A stretch of DNA of 64,000 nt from Isochrysis galbana (Eukaryota; Haptophyta; Isochrysidales; Isochrysidaceae). The notes under the pieces were generated by a model, which worked only from the letters and a program-made list of their open reading frames with translations, was not told the DNA's origin and did not search any database. The translations under genes were made by a program, and so were the position numbers. Shown here one piece after another: positions 9,313 through 21,138 of the stretch. The stretch spans positions 4,767,419 to 4,831,418 of the forward strand of contig CM030939.1 of NCBI GenBank assembly GCA_018136815.1, given 5' to 3'. Within the stretch, counting starts at the first letter, position 1. The number at the start of each line of letters is the position of its first letter.

Positions 9313-10849
9313 GTTTCTATACACAGCCTTGTTTTGTACCAATATTGTTCATAACTTAAAAGAAAACAGATTGTGGTCCTCTTTTGACGGAACGCGACTT
9401 CCCGGGGTGCCGTCGAACGGGGCACAGCGGTATCGCTTCGCATCGAAGTCCGGGCGAACATCGCGAGAATCACCCATCATTAACGCACACTCCCCCATCG
9501 TCCGGCGAGAGACGAACAAACAACGAAGGACCGAGAGGAGAGAGGCAAAACCGGCAAGGACGAAGCGGACGAAGCGACGGCGAGAGGCGGAGACTCCCGC
9601 GAGGACTCCCGCCAGCAAGGCCGTAGTTAGACAAGATAAGAAGAAGCATAGAACGTCCCACAAGCTCGAGGTTGTCCTGGCAGAGGCAGAGACTGCCAGA
9701 GAAGGTGAGAATTCCCAAGGACGGCGGATCGGCGGGCGAGGTCGCGGGCGAGCCACCAACCCTCGAGGGTCCAAAGAGGAGCAAGGACCATCGCAGAGGG
9801 GACGGGGGCGCGCTGGGCCGGCGAGTGGCGGCGAGAATTTTGAAGATGAAGATGCCCTTGATAGTGGTTAGCATGAACAGAGAATGCGAGAAACACTTAT
9901 CCTCAGCGCGGGTGAAATCGGTCTTGGCATTGGGAGGCGGTAGGGCCCGGGGGCCCGGGTCACGACGACCCCAAGAGCACCCGCCAGTGGAGTCGCGGCT
10001 ATCCGCCATCGTAGAACTTGGGACTTTGTCAAAAAAAGTCTGCTCGCCAACTTCCCCCCTCCTTCAAACAAGTAGAGGGTATCCGAAGTCGGCGCGAGTG
10101 CGAGAACGCGCGGGCCGGCGAGGGGGGCGAGACGGCCTCAGAGCCCGAGAGACGAGAGACGAGCCCATCCAAAGGATGGGGAGGCCCAAACATTTGAGAA
10201 TGAGTGGTCGAGAGAAGCCAAGGGTAATTCGGCATGTGGAGGTCGAGGACGTCGAGATCGAGCGATGCGAGCGTTCGGATCGACTCGCGGTACCATGTTC
10301 GAATAGACGCGTGGACCGCTGGGCAGCCATACCAGTAGCGAGACGAGGCTAGATGTAGCATGGTCTTAGCGACGCAAGGAGGGGACGAATCGGAGGACAC
10401 ACAATTAAGCGTACACCAAGGCACATGGGACTATGAGCCCCTCTACTACAAAACTCCAGACAATTGTAGAACGAGGCACCCTGTAGCCTGCTGGGTAGTA
10501 TAGGCAGCTATTTGGGGGATTCGAGGCGGGTGGGAGTTTTATTGTAGAACGAGCGCACCCTGTAGTCTGCGGCGACGACGCCATGGCCGAGACCCCCAGA
10601 GGGATGGGCGACACCGCTGACGAGAGACTCGAACGAGCTGCCCTCCAGGTGGGGACAGAGGGCGGAACAGGAAGCACACCCGCCATACGCTCGAGCACGC
10701 TCACTTGGCCACAGCCGCGCGAGAGCCTCCCCCTGCCGTTCTCAGCGAGTGGCCACTACAGCAACCTGACTCCCCCCTTTCTCTCATTGCCCCCCCCTCC
10801 GCGATCTTCCACTTCTATCTCACAACCTCCTGTTGTCACGCACGTTCAG
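9313..10849. other. No gene recognised
   Basis: Several ORFs of 60-225 codons occur on both strands, but none resembles a known family and most are Arg/Gly- or Pro-rich. A 28-base direct repeat (ATTGTAGAACGAG...CACCCTGTAG) occurs at about 10463 and 10541. The 3' end (about 10765-10849) is pyrimidine-rich and ends in CAG, fitting the intron that would precede the eIF3g exon. An in-frame ATG at 10583 (MAETPRGMGDTADERL) could belong to an upstream eIF3g exon, but this is unproven. Confidence 0.4.
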
Positions 10850-11650
10850 TTCGAGACGCGACGGACGGAATGGTGTCAAGACTATCACCACGTACCGCAC
10901 GAAGACCTTGGCCAGAAGATCAAACAGAGCGCATGTTAAATGACCAAGACGACGTCAAGATCCCTAAGCAGTGCCGCGCGCCGTAAGTGGCCAAGTTGGC
11001 AACGATCCATAAGCCGCTGGCTACACGGGCGGGCCACGCGAGTGAATGGGTCTCACTTGATGTCCATGAGCAAATCCTCGACATGAAGCCCAAGCAAGTG
11101 ATCGCGGAGGAACGCAACGAAGCGGCCGAGCGCGCCTTCGAAAGATGAACGCGTCCGCATTCGAGCGTGGCGCCCAAGAATCGCGATACTTCTGTCAATG
11201 CGGCACTGCCTGGCCGAGTCACAGGGCATCTTGCCACGCGACACGGGCGATGGGCCGGACACGCGCGGTGGAGCGGCGGTGCCCGCCGCACTGCAGCAGG
11301 GGGGCGGCTCGTACGTCCCACCGAGTTTGCGGAATGCCGATGGGACCCGCAACGCGGAGATGCACAGCGGACGACTCGTGCACGTACGTCTCGACTTGTC
11401 GGAAGAGGTCAAGGATCCGACTTGCGTGAGCTCTTCCGTCGTTCGGCGCTATCCAGCTGTTTACCTGCCAAGGACAGAGAGACGCACCAGTCTCGCGGAT
11501 TTGCCTTCATCAACTTTACAACCGCGAGGACGCCGCGAGTGCCATTGCCAAGCTTGACGGCCATGTTACGATCACTTGATCCTCTCAGTCACCTGGGCTA
11601 ATCCGAGCAGCTCAGCACCAGCCTCTGCGCCGAGCCTGGGTTCGAGCGCT
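10850..11650 (+). CDS. EIF3G: Translation initiation factor eIF3 subunit G, frame broken by single-base losses
   Basis: eIF3g is an RNA-binding subunit of the eIF3 complex on the 40S ribosome. Read with frame changes, the sequence gives the family's order: a GVKTITTYR-like block followed by GQKIKQ, then ARRKWAK; a Cys/His-containing middle; SYVPPSLRN; and a C-terminal RRM with LSEEVKD, DLRELFR, a KDRETHQSRGFAFINF RNP1 strand and LILSVTWANPSS. At least five breaks across the RRM can each be explained by loss of one base from a short run (for example GATCCGAC for GATTCCGAC, CTGCCAAGG for CTGCCCAAGG, CATGTTAC for CATGGTTAC). The first exon shown starts after a CAG acceptor at 10847-10849. The exact 3' end is unclear. 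It is either an unpolished functional gene or a young pseudogene; I favour the former. Confidence 0.78.
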
Positions 11651-12229
11651 TTCCCTGCCCTCGGAGTGGGGTGGCAACCGTGCTCCCGACGGCCGGCCTC
11701 TGTCCGCACGGGCGCCATGGCGATGCGCGTGTTGAAAGCAAGTACACTCCAGATCCACAACAGCTCGTCGATCCTCCCGTTGAATTTCTAGCTGATTCCG
11801 CCTGGACGCTTTCGGGCCATCTCGGTGGGCCATTTAATGACGAGCTAGCGGACTGTGCGAGCTGTGTGCATCAGAGTACTACAGTGTGTGTGCAACAGCA
11901 GCACTCATTCCTGCGTTGCTGTGGTTCTGGCCACTTTCTTATGGGGAGAGCCAGATATACTCTACTCGTTTGCTGATTATCTCATTGGAGCAGTTGGAGG
12001 TTGTACGTAGCTCATGAAATGGTCCTAGATGGGAAACACAGAAGGTTCTCCAAACACAATTAAAACAGCCTTTGCCTTTTGTTGAGACAATGTCAAAAAA
12101 CAGCCCAAAACACGGGGCTAAAAATATAGGTGAGAGCAGTAGTGTCGTTCATCCTAGATGAAGCGCTTGCCTCATTTGTCTCCTTTCCTTCAGGTTTCTT
12201 CCCCTCCCTGTGGGACTCTCACCCTACCA
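11651..12229. other. Downstream region of eIF3g, no gene recognised
   Basis: AT-richer than its surroundings and without a supported ORF. Near 12142-12166 a stretch GTGTCGTTCATCCTAGATGA resembles the first bases of the chromovirus LTR, about 720 bases upstream of the real 5' LTR. The match is too short to call an LTR remnant. Confidence 0.35.
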
Positions 12230-12864
12230 TGACCCCGCGAGCACCCCCAAGGAGAGCCCAGAGCACCCCTACGCGACGAAACGGCGTCGCCTTGGCTCGG
12301 CATGAGGGCGCGCCCGAGAGGGCCTGGTAGACGCCCACGCCGAGCACGGCGTAGCCCGTCCCCTTGTGCGCGACCCGCCACACGGCCGGCGTGCGTGCGG
12401 GCGCCGGCGTGCCGCGCACGAGCGCGTGAGCGGCTGCAGCAGGGCGAGGGCGAAGGCGACGATCCCGAGCGTGTGATGGGGGTGCAGAAGTGGCGCCCTC
12501 GGGCACCGACGCGACGGCGAGCGCGACGCCGGCGGCGGCCACCGCAAGGCCGCTTCCCTGAGAGATCGGGGGGGAGTGCGTTGTTGGGTTTCCTCCCTTT
12601 TGGGTGGGAGGGAGGCCGATGGGGGGCGCGAGGAGGGAGAAACACACCTGCACCACGCGATGCACACGGAGCCAGCGGCCGCCGGTGAGCCGGGAGCGCC
12701 AAGCGAGCGAGAAAAAGGCGCCCGAGGGGAGGAGCACGCCCCACGCGACGGACATGAGCACACCGTGGGCGAGCAGCGGCAGGGGGGCGGGACGCGGAGG
12801 AAGAGGGCGAGGACGCGGGGAGGAAGGGGCGAGGGCGCGGAGATAGGGGCAGGACACGGGGAGG
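12230..12864 (-). CDS. Cytochrome b561-type transmembrane segment, frame broken
   Basis: Minus-strand reading gives a b561-like four-helix core: AHGVLMSVAWGVLLPSGAFF, then GRWLRVHRVVQV, then (in a second frame) HHTLGIVAFALALLQPLTR, then (back in the first frame) WRVAHKGTGYAVLGVGVYQ. The spaced histidines on successive helices are the haem ligands of this family, which moves electrons across membranes. The frame switches twice, consistent with one-base losses in this poorly polished tract. It ends right at the 5' LTR of the chromovirus, and a temptin-like exon on the same strand lies on the far side of the element. I infer that both belong to one gene (temptin end first) interrupted by the insertion, but a long intron carrying the element is equally possible. 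Confidence 0.6.
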
Positions 12865-14053
12865 TGTCGCATTCATCCTAGATGATGCGATTTCCAGGCT
12901 CTTGTTTCCAGGTCCTTCGCCGTGCGGCCACACGGTGAAGCTCAGGTACATCTAGGTTGGTAGGGTTCGTCCCTAGCGATCTAGAATTCGAGTTCTCGTT
13001 TCGTTCCTTCTAGCCTGTTTGTCAGGTCTAGATTCCAGGTTTCCTCCTTTCGGTAATCTTTACCTAAAGGAGCCAGGTCGCCTGTCACTCGCTGCGCGCT
13101 GTCTCAGGCTCTCGAGTTACCTTGTGAAGGCTGTTTAGCTTCTTGCAAGGCTTGTTGTTTCTTGTTGGGTTCCGGTTCTTTCTTGGACCTGCTGACTTTC
13201 GTTGTTGTCCAGGCCTGTTCTTCGTAGGTTCTGCTTGCCTGGTTAGGGTTTCGTTGAATCCCCGCTTCGGCGTTTGGCGTTGGCGTTCGGAAATTTCCTC
13301 TCACATCCCCTAGGTCCGCTACCTTGGCTTGTAGGTCCTTGCTTCTTCTTCTCGGTCAAGGTTTTGGCGAGCGAGTCGGTTGCTCTATCCGCTCGAGATT
13401 TGAGGTTTAATTTGCTATCTCCCCTTGGAGACCGGTGTAGGTTCGCTCCTAGGTGAGGGAATCTTTCCCTTGATGCAAGCTACATGCAAGCCTTGGCCCC
13501 TTTGGTGTTTCTTCCCTTGGTTGCTACTCAGGGTTGTTCGTTAGAAGCGTCTAGAAGGTTCACGCTCAACGGCAAGATTTCCTCTGTCGTGAAGATATCT
13601 CGTTGCGATCTGTATCCAAAGTGATCGCCGTGGTCGCGCGACAGGACGCTCCCCTTCGGACTCTCCGCTACGTGGGAAGTTACAACGGAGACACGCTCCG
13701 GCCGTCGCTGCGGAGTCTCTCTCTCTCTCGCTCTCTCTCTCCGTCTCTCGCGACGTGTTTGAGTTATCGGTGATTTGGGGTCGCGGTTGCTTGATAATTT
13801 GCTTGGTTTGGGTGAATGATTCCGGTGTGTTCGTGAGTCGGTGTATCCTGTTGTTCTCAGCTCCGTTGCCCGTCGTTGTTCGCTGCGTCGCTGCACTCAA
13901 GCAGCCTAGGCTCCCTCCCTGAGGGAAGAGTTCTTTGTAGGTCTAACAATCTCTTACAACCCATCACACTAGGGCCGCTAGGAGCGCCTCGCCGCCCCAC
14001 AGCCCTTCGTTCGCCGTTCGTTCCCCGTCCAGACACCCAAATGGGGTTGCCCG
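12865..14053 (+). repeat. 5' LTR of the complete chromovirus
   Basis: Starts TGTCGCATTC and matches the other two LTRs, but is about ten bases shorter through single losses in short runs (for example TTTCGGTAATC for TTTCGGGTAATC, GCGCTGTCTC for GCGCTTGTCTC). The similarity ends at 14053. If the LTR ends at CCCA, a following TGGGGTTGCCCG could be the start of a tRNA primer-binding site, but the same 12 bases also follow the 3' LTR, so this is not settled. Confidence 0.88.
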
Positions 14054-17000
14054 CTCACGCCGTGGCCACCCCAGACTCGGGAGACGCAGTGGCCGTCGAT
14101 TACGATCTCTCGTCGCGCCCCACACGGACGCCGGCGTCTCCTCTTTCTCTCGGCTCTCCGGAGGATCCCCGTTCCAGGGATCGCCCGCCGGGCCAACCCC
14201 CTTCAGGTCTAGCCCACCGAAACTTCAGGGCGACGACCCCCTCCCCCTGAATTCTACTGCCGAGGCCATCCACCGGATCGCCGTGGTTGGTTGTTCCTCG
14301 GCCGCCAAGTCTACTGAAGCTGCCCGCGCCCCTACGCGCGAGCTCCAAATGTTAGCCGCCTCCCGTGCCCGGGCTAGCGGTTCCTCCGTCATCTTGCCCC
14401 GCCATCTCGCCGAAGCTGCTCTAGCCTTGCGGCGGCCGCACGCGAGCACTCATTCATCACCCGCTGCCGTACTGCCGACGCATTTTGACGAGCTTTGCGC
14501 TGAGTTAGCGGCGATCCACGACGCCGTGACGCTCGACGCGGCCGAGGGGATTCCTCCACCCCGCGTTCTAGTCGTCGGTGAAGCTAGCGGGGTCGTGTCT
14601 TCGATGTTCCTACTCGCCGGAGCGCACGTCGCGACGTGCGATCTACGACCGTCGGAGATCGACTACATTCCCCACTTCTGCGGAGATGCTCTTCACATTC
14701 AAAACCTCGGTTGGACCTCGTGGTCGCGCATCCGCCGTGCACGTATTTGTCGGCGGTGAGTTGCCAGTGGCTCGATCGGGAGCCGGGACGACGCCAGGCT
14801 CTCGAATCCGCCGCTAGAGTCTTCCTCGCCATGGCGAGCGCCGACGCGCCTTTCGTTGCCGTCGAAAATCCTCGAATGCACGCGGAAGCCTCCGCCTTAG
14901 TCGGGGGGTTGCGACCGCGGCAGTTTGTGCAGCCGTGCAGCACGGCACGGCCATCAAAAAGCAACTGGCCTGTACCTGACGGCTTCACTCCCGTCCTTGC
15001 AGCCTTCGAAGATTGTCGAGGACGTCTATCCGCTATGGCGGATCTATCGCCGTCGCCCCACCGTGGCGCCCTTCGCAGCCGCACCTATGTGGGCATTGCC
15101 GGTGCAATGGCGGCCCAGTGGATGCCGGTCTTGCGCCGTTATGCGCGCGAAGCCAAGGCGTCGCGTTCGCTCGACTTCACGGTGGACTGGGCAATTTCCC
15201 AAGCAGCTGCCAGCTTGAGAGAACGCCCTTCGCTTTGCTCGACCGGTTTCGAGCTGGCTGAGCCGAGACGGCTCTGGCTCGTTCATGGAGGGGAGAGGCG
15301 AAGCAGCTTCTAGCTCTCACCTCACGCCTCCCAGCGGTTCGCCAGTGTCTGATTCGGTTGTCGTGATCCCGGACGCAGGCCCCGTTGCCGATGCTTCTCG
15401 CCTGCTTCATCAGGAGGACTCGGAAACAAACGTATCGCAAGACGAGGCCGAGGCGGAAGGAGACCGCTTCCTGCCGTGGGAGTGGCCCATAGAGGACGCT
15501 CTACAACGCCAGGCCCTCCAAACACGGTGAAGAAGCGCCGCAGCAAGTGGCAGGTCTTCGACCGTGATGTAATTTCGGGGGTCCATCGGTGGCAGGATGT
15601 CACGCCTTCCATCGCCCAAGAAATCGCTGAGCAAGCGGCAGCTGCGGAGCCGTCGGAACCTCCCATCTTGTCTCGACTGGGCTCTCAAGGCATCAATGCA
15701 CTATCTCCGAGCGCCTCCTTCACGGCTGGCGACGAGGGAGTGGCCGAACTGACCAATTCGTTCGTAGCCGAAAGGCCACTCGAAACCTGGGATGTCGGGC
15801 CCGACTCGGGAGAAGATGACACGCCCGAGATGCCAGAACACCGGAGCATGCAGACCCTCGAGACCAAGCCCTCCGACGCCGCCGAAGGAGAGGATACTCC
15901 ACGGGCACTGTATTGCGATGGGGCTACCGCTAGGGGCCTCAGTGCGGCCGGATTTTCCGAGTTGTCGAAGCTTCCGAAGACAGACTTGCAGAAGTCCCTG
16001 GAGAAGGAATGGTCACGCCAAATGGATCAACCTCGGCATCCGACGGACCGTCGAGGGCTAGGCTATGATGGCGTGCCTAACCCTCTAGTTCAGCAAAGGC
16101 ATCCCCACGCTCCTCGATACCATTCGTGCCGCAGACGGTGGCCGCCGCTATCGAGCGAGTGCCCCACGTCGATGAATCTTCTCCGTCCAGGCTAGCCTCC
16201 AATCCAACCACCCTGTCACCCGGAGCCGGAACCTCACTTCCGGTGGAATCTATCGCGGACACTCCGCCGCCGCTCTACCCTCGTCACTGCCTCTATGTCC
16301 GCGATCTCGTGGTCTGCCGTGCCGATGGCGACCGCGCAGCTCAAGGGTTCGTTCTCCCGGACGTTGCCCTCACGGTGAACAGCACCCTGGCTGACACTGG
16401 AGCGGGCCGTCAGTAATCACCACTGCTCTTCTCGATCGACTACCTGAAGACGCCTGCGTCGAACGCGTATCGGACGCTACCGTCCCCAACCTACATGGGC
16501 CGGACGGCCTTCCTCTCATCACTAGGGGCCGGCTAGCCTCGTCTTCTCCTTGTCCGGTCGCCTCTTCCGTCATTCGTTCGCGGTCATCGAAGGAAACCCG
16601 ATGCTTCTGCTCGGGAACGATTTTTGGCCGCCCACTCCGCTACCATTTCTCTCGACGCCGCGAGCTCGGAAGGAAGCCTCCGCCTCCGTCCGGCCTCTGG
16701 CGATTCAGAAGACTCTTCAAGAGCCCTTTCCGAATGTGTAGTCAGAGTTTCCACGGCGCCGCCCCCAGTCGCGGACGCCGGCTTCGTCGGAGCTATCTCG
16801 ATGTCACCCGGTCAGCCGCTGACTGTCGACTTTCTGGAGAGGTCGACGGCAACACGAGAGGTCCCGGCCGGATCGGAGGGTGAGGCTGCTGCTGATGCTA
16901 GACAGCCACTCTATACACCTCTCTTTGAGTCTGCCGACGAGTTTGCGGCCAAAGCTCCGGCGTCTACCTCGTCCGAATATCTTCTCTACACGGAGCAAGC

Positions 17001-20000
17001 GGTGACGATTCCTGCCTTCCACCGCGCAACCATCTGGGTCAGGGTTCCGCTAGCTCTCCGAGATCATTCGGACTGCGCGATGCTGGTCGACCGCCTACCA
17101 AATCGCGAGGCTCTCGATTCGTCCCCTCTCGTAATGCCCACGGTGGTCACGCCCACGGACGATCGCCGCATCGCGGTGACGATCGTCCACACCGGAGTCG
17201 ATGCGCTGACCCTACCGTCTCTGCATCCGATAGCTTCGCTCCAGGTACGTTTCAAGTTGCACCGGGGCTGGACTCCGAATGGAAGCGAGGGGGATGGTGA
17301 CCCTGTCACCGCGCTGAGCGAGGAGCAACGATCTCTACTCGACTCAGCCACCATCGATCCGGACCGGCTTCTTTCCGACGATCAACGAGAAGAAGTACGC
17401 CAACTCTTGGCCCGGCGCATCAAAGCTTTCGCGTTGCACCCGGGGGCTCCAAACCATACGCACGTTCTCGAGGTGGAGTTGCCACTCAACCCCGGCGCTG
17501 TTCCTCACCGGCATGCTCCGTCTAGAGTGGGCCGCGCAGGCGAGCTCATCATAGAAGAGGAGGTAGCCAAGATGGAAGCCGCCGGCATTATTCGCAAGTC
17601 AAATTCGGCTTGGGCTTCCCGAGTAGTCCTGGTCAGCAAGAAAGATGGCTCCGTTCGATTCTGCGTGGACTACCGCGACACGAACGCCAAGCTACGCGTC
17701 GAGGATAGCCCTCTACCCCTCATTGTAGAGGCTATTGATAGGCTAGCGTCCGGCCAAGGGCCGCTCAGTTCTCTCTTTTTATGTACTCTCGATTTAGCCT
17801 CTGGTTTTTGGGGCATCCCGATCAAAGAGTCGCACAAACATATCACCGCTTTCACTACCCACCGCGGCAAATACGAGTTCAACTTTCTACCGTTCGGCAT
17901 CCAATCAGGTCCCTCCTACATGTGCCGCTTGATGGACATCGTTCTCGGTGCGCTAGCGTGGGAGATCTGCATGCCTTACCTCGATGATGTGGGCATCTGG
18001 TCAACGGGCGTGGGTCCTTCCGAAGAGGCCAGGGCACAGGCTTCGTTCGAGCAAATGCTTCACCGGCTAGACCTCGTTCTCGAGCGGCTAGAGTGGGCCG
18101 GCCTGACCTGCAAGATGTCCAAGTGTGTCTTCTTTGCCACCTCTACGGAGTACCTCGGTCACGTTGTCTCGAGGGAAGGTCTCAAGATGGACCCGAAGAA
18201 GGTCGCAGCTGTCGCCGACATCGACCCGTCATCCATCAACTCCTTGGAAGCGGTTCGATCTTTCCTCGGCCTTTGCTCCTACTATCGTCGATTCATTCGC
18301 CAATTCGCCGCTAAGGCTGCTCCCCTCACTGCTCTCACGCGGAAGGGCTGCGACGTGGCAAAGGAGTCCCAGTCCGAGGAGTGTCGCCGAGCTATCCAAG
18401 AGCTCAAGACAGCGATCACTTCGGAGCCCGTCTTGACTCCACCCAGGGATGATCGGCCCTTCATCGTCAAGACCGATGGGGCTAGCAAGTTGGGTATCGC
18501 CGGCATCCTCTCGCAGCTAGGAGACGATAACCGTGAACGAGTCGTTGGGTACTACGCTCGCAGTCTCACCTCGGCCGAACGCCATTGGACGGTGACCGAG
18601 ATTGAGCTCTTGGCTGCCCTGGAATCAATCCGAAATTGGCGACCCTACCTTTGGGGGCGTCGGTTCAAGTTAGTCGTCGACCACTCCGCGCTGCGATGGC
18701 TGCATACCATGAAGGATCAAGTAGCCGGTGGGCCAGCCTCTCGGCTGACTCGGTGGGCTCTCAAGTTGGCTGAGTACCGGTTCGATGTCGAACATAAACC
18801 AGGAGCTGTTCATCAGGATGCTGACGGGCTCTCCCGGCTAGCATCCCTGGAGCCGGAACACGAAGACGAACCACTCGCCGGCCCAGCGTCGTTAGCGGTA
18901 CGTGAGCCTGGCTCAGAGTCTCTAGCCGAGCATGAACGGTCTCATCCGGTGGCTGCCATCACGCGCTCCGTAGTTACGGCGCGAGGGCTTCAAGCTTTGG
19001 ACCGATCTCGTCGTCGAGCCTCCGATTCCGGGCCCGCCATCCAGTCCAGTTATTTGGCTCCGGGTACGCCGACTTCCGAAGAGATGAGAGCGGCCCTGGC
19101 GGAAGATCCGTTCGTAGAGCCACTCCTAGGCTCAAGAGAGACGGTCAATCACGAGCCATCAGGCCAAGGGTCGCCTCCGCCGGCCGCCGCCTCAGGCCCC
19201 ATTGCCGAAGATGATTCGTGTTCCAGTTCTGTCGCTCCCGTTCCCGCTCAGCAATCCAAGATGTTTCGCCGTTTCGTCGTTCACGATGGGCTCGTCTACT
19301 ATCGCACCGTCCTTGACTCCACCGACCCGGACTCGCTAGTGCTCTATGTTCCGCCCTCCTTGCGGTCTCGCTACCTTTTCGCCTACCACGATCGCTCCGG
19401 TCACCTCGGAGTTTCTCGTATGTCTGGTCTTCTTCGTACTCGGGTATACTGGCCTGGCATGTCTTCCGACGTTGCGTCCTACGTCCGAGAATGCCACGAG
19501 TGCACCCTCGCCAAGCCGCTACCTAGGGCTCTAGCGTCGCCCTCCGGTCTCTCTGTGGGTACCTACCCCTTTGATGTGGTCTACTGCGACGTGCTCTCGC
19601 TAGCTCCCACTCACAACTTCGTGCCTGGAGTCTCGGGTTACGACAAGCTGGTCGTCTTCATCGACTCGCTCACTCGATGGATTGAGGCTGAGCCGTCGAA
19701 TGGGGATCCCTCGTCGGAAGTAGCCTTGGACATGTTCATCCGCTTGATTGTGACGCGTTATGGAGTCCCTAGGCAGCTTCGAACCGACGCCGGTTCGAAT
19801 CTTTGTTCGGTTCTTGTTTCGCGTATTCTGGAGCTCACCGGGACTGATTTGTCGAGTACAGAGCCGTACCGACATGAAGGTGTAGGCTTCGTCGAACGCG
19901 CTCAGCAAACGCTCATCCGTTTGATGCGCGCCTCGAACGAGGGTGGCAGCCATTGGGTCGACCATTTGCCGTTCCTACTCCTCTCGTTGAGGGCTTCTTC

Positions 20001-20751
20001 CGGTCGTGTTACCTCCCGGTCTCCAGCGTCTTTGATCTTTGGGCGTGAGCTGCGTCTGCCCGCTCAACTCTCTGATCCGAAGTCTGTTTCGCCAACTGCT
20101 CTCGAGGCGGCGTCCGCCGACGTTCGCTCGTACGCATCCAGGCTCAATGCGAGCCTCCGCCTCTCTTGGTCCAGCGCTCTCGAGGCTACCCTAGCCGCTC
20201 AGGCTGAGTCGGTCCGTGACGCTACGATCAAGTCTCAAAGACCAGCTCGTTTCGAACCTGGGGATCGCGTCTGCATGCGATTACCAGGCCATGCCAACAA
20301 GTTGCAATTCATCTACTCGGGTCCCTACCGCGTTGTAGAGGCTCTGTCCGACACTAGGTACCGACTCCGTGATTTGGAGAACCGGTTAGTCAAGGAGGAG
20401 GTGCATATCTCGAACCTCCGGCCGTATCATACTTTCGTTGATGAAGAGCCGCTGGCTGACGACGAGTACATCGTTGAGAAGTTGCTCGATCGTCGTAGCC
20501 ATGGCGATTCTATCGAGTACCTCGTGAAGTGGCGTGGCTATTCTATTCGAGGAGCCACCTGGGAGCCTTGTTCCGAGTTGCTCCGTCGTTGTTCTGATTT
20601 GCTTGATGATTATGATCGCTCCGTCGAAGAGACTTGTCCAGAAGATGTTGAGTCCCCGGAAGCAACTTCTTCGTCGGCCAGGAATACTCCTCTTCCTCCC
20701 GTTCTCGATGCGCCGTCTTCGCGCACTCGATCCAGGCTCCATTCTCGTTGA
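14041..20751 (+). CDS. Ty3/gypsy chromovirus polyprotein, complete copy, 5' half with frame breaks
   Basis: A plausible start is ATG at 14041 (MGLPAHAV). The reading moves between frames until about 16630, then stays open to TGA at 20749-20751. Every break checked against copy 1 is one base missing in a short run: TTGGACC for TTGGGACC at 14710, GTGCAGC for GTGGCAGC near 14935, CGAGGACG for CGAGGGACG near 15018, GGGCCGTCAG for GGGCCCGTCAG near 16405. From 16640 on, the protein equals copy 1: the end of the protease region, then RT with YLDD (17977), RNase H, integrase with D-D-35-E and chromodomain. The leader before the methyltransferase-like domain (14041 to about 14560) is Ala/Ser/Pro-rich, with no capsid or zinc-knuckle signature, so gag is missing or unrecognisable. 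Confidence 0.88.
14558..15160 (+). other. Methyltransferase-like domain of polyprotein (complete copy)
   Basis: Contains the true N-terminal strand (RVLVVGEASGVVSSMF) in frame with a roughly 90-residue Ala-rich leader that begins near 14283. HPPCT lies near 14727, VENP near 14859 and the RSRTY-GIAGAMAAQW end near 15075-15125. Frame breaks inside it match the one-base losses described for the polyprotein. It shows that the domain is internal to the element, well inside the LTRs, and not a host gene next to it. Confidence 0.78.
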
Positions 20752-21138
20752 TCCCATGTCTTGGGTAAGGGACCCGTCCCTCTAGGCTAGCCCCACGCCT
20801 CGGCTAGGGCTCCGAGTTCAAATTTCTGTCAGAGCGAATCATGGAGGTGCTGAACGCGTGCTGCCTGCGCTCTACACCCGGCGCAACACCCGAGCAAAGC
20901 TCCTGTAAAAGGGAGAAGTGGGTGGGGCAGTGCGTACGAAAGAGGCCGCCGCGTTAAGCCGCCGATTTCGTGCTCGCTTTGGATCCAAAGGGTGTTCTTG
21001 TCTCCACGTTTCGCTCGCTATGTTCCGTTGCTTCTTGTTCCGATTCTGACCTCTGGTCAGCTCAGGTTCCAGTTTCCAGGTCTCTGTTTCCAGGTTCACC
21101 GCTCGACATCGGGAGACGTCTCGATCTTAGTCGGGGGG

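Noticed and set aside
10029-10424. Minus-strand 131-codon ORF resembling the end of a metallo-beta-lactamase fold
   Set aside because: Only a vague helix pattern (WYRESIRTLASLDLDVLDLH); no metal-binding motif, and the region has frame errors.
10583-10939. Independent 118-codon gene upstream of eIF3g
   Set aside because: Its second half overlaps the pyrimidine tract and the out-of-frame eIF3g exon; only the first part could be a leader exon.
12142-12166. Separate solo LTR upstream of the chromovirus
   Set aside because: Only about 22 bases resemble the LTR start; the following sequence does not continue the match.
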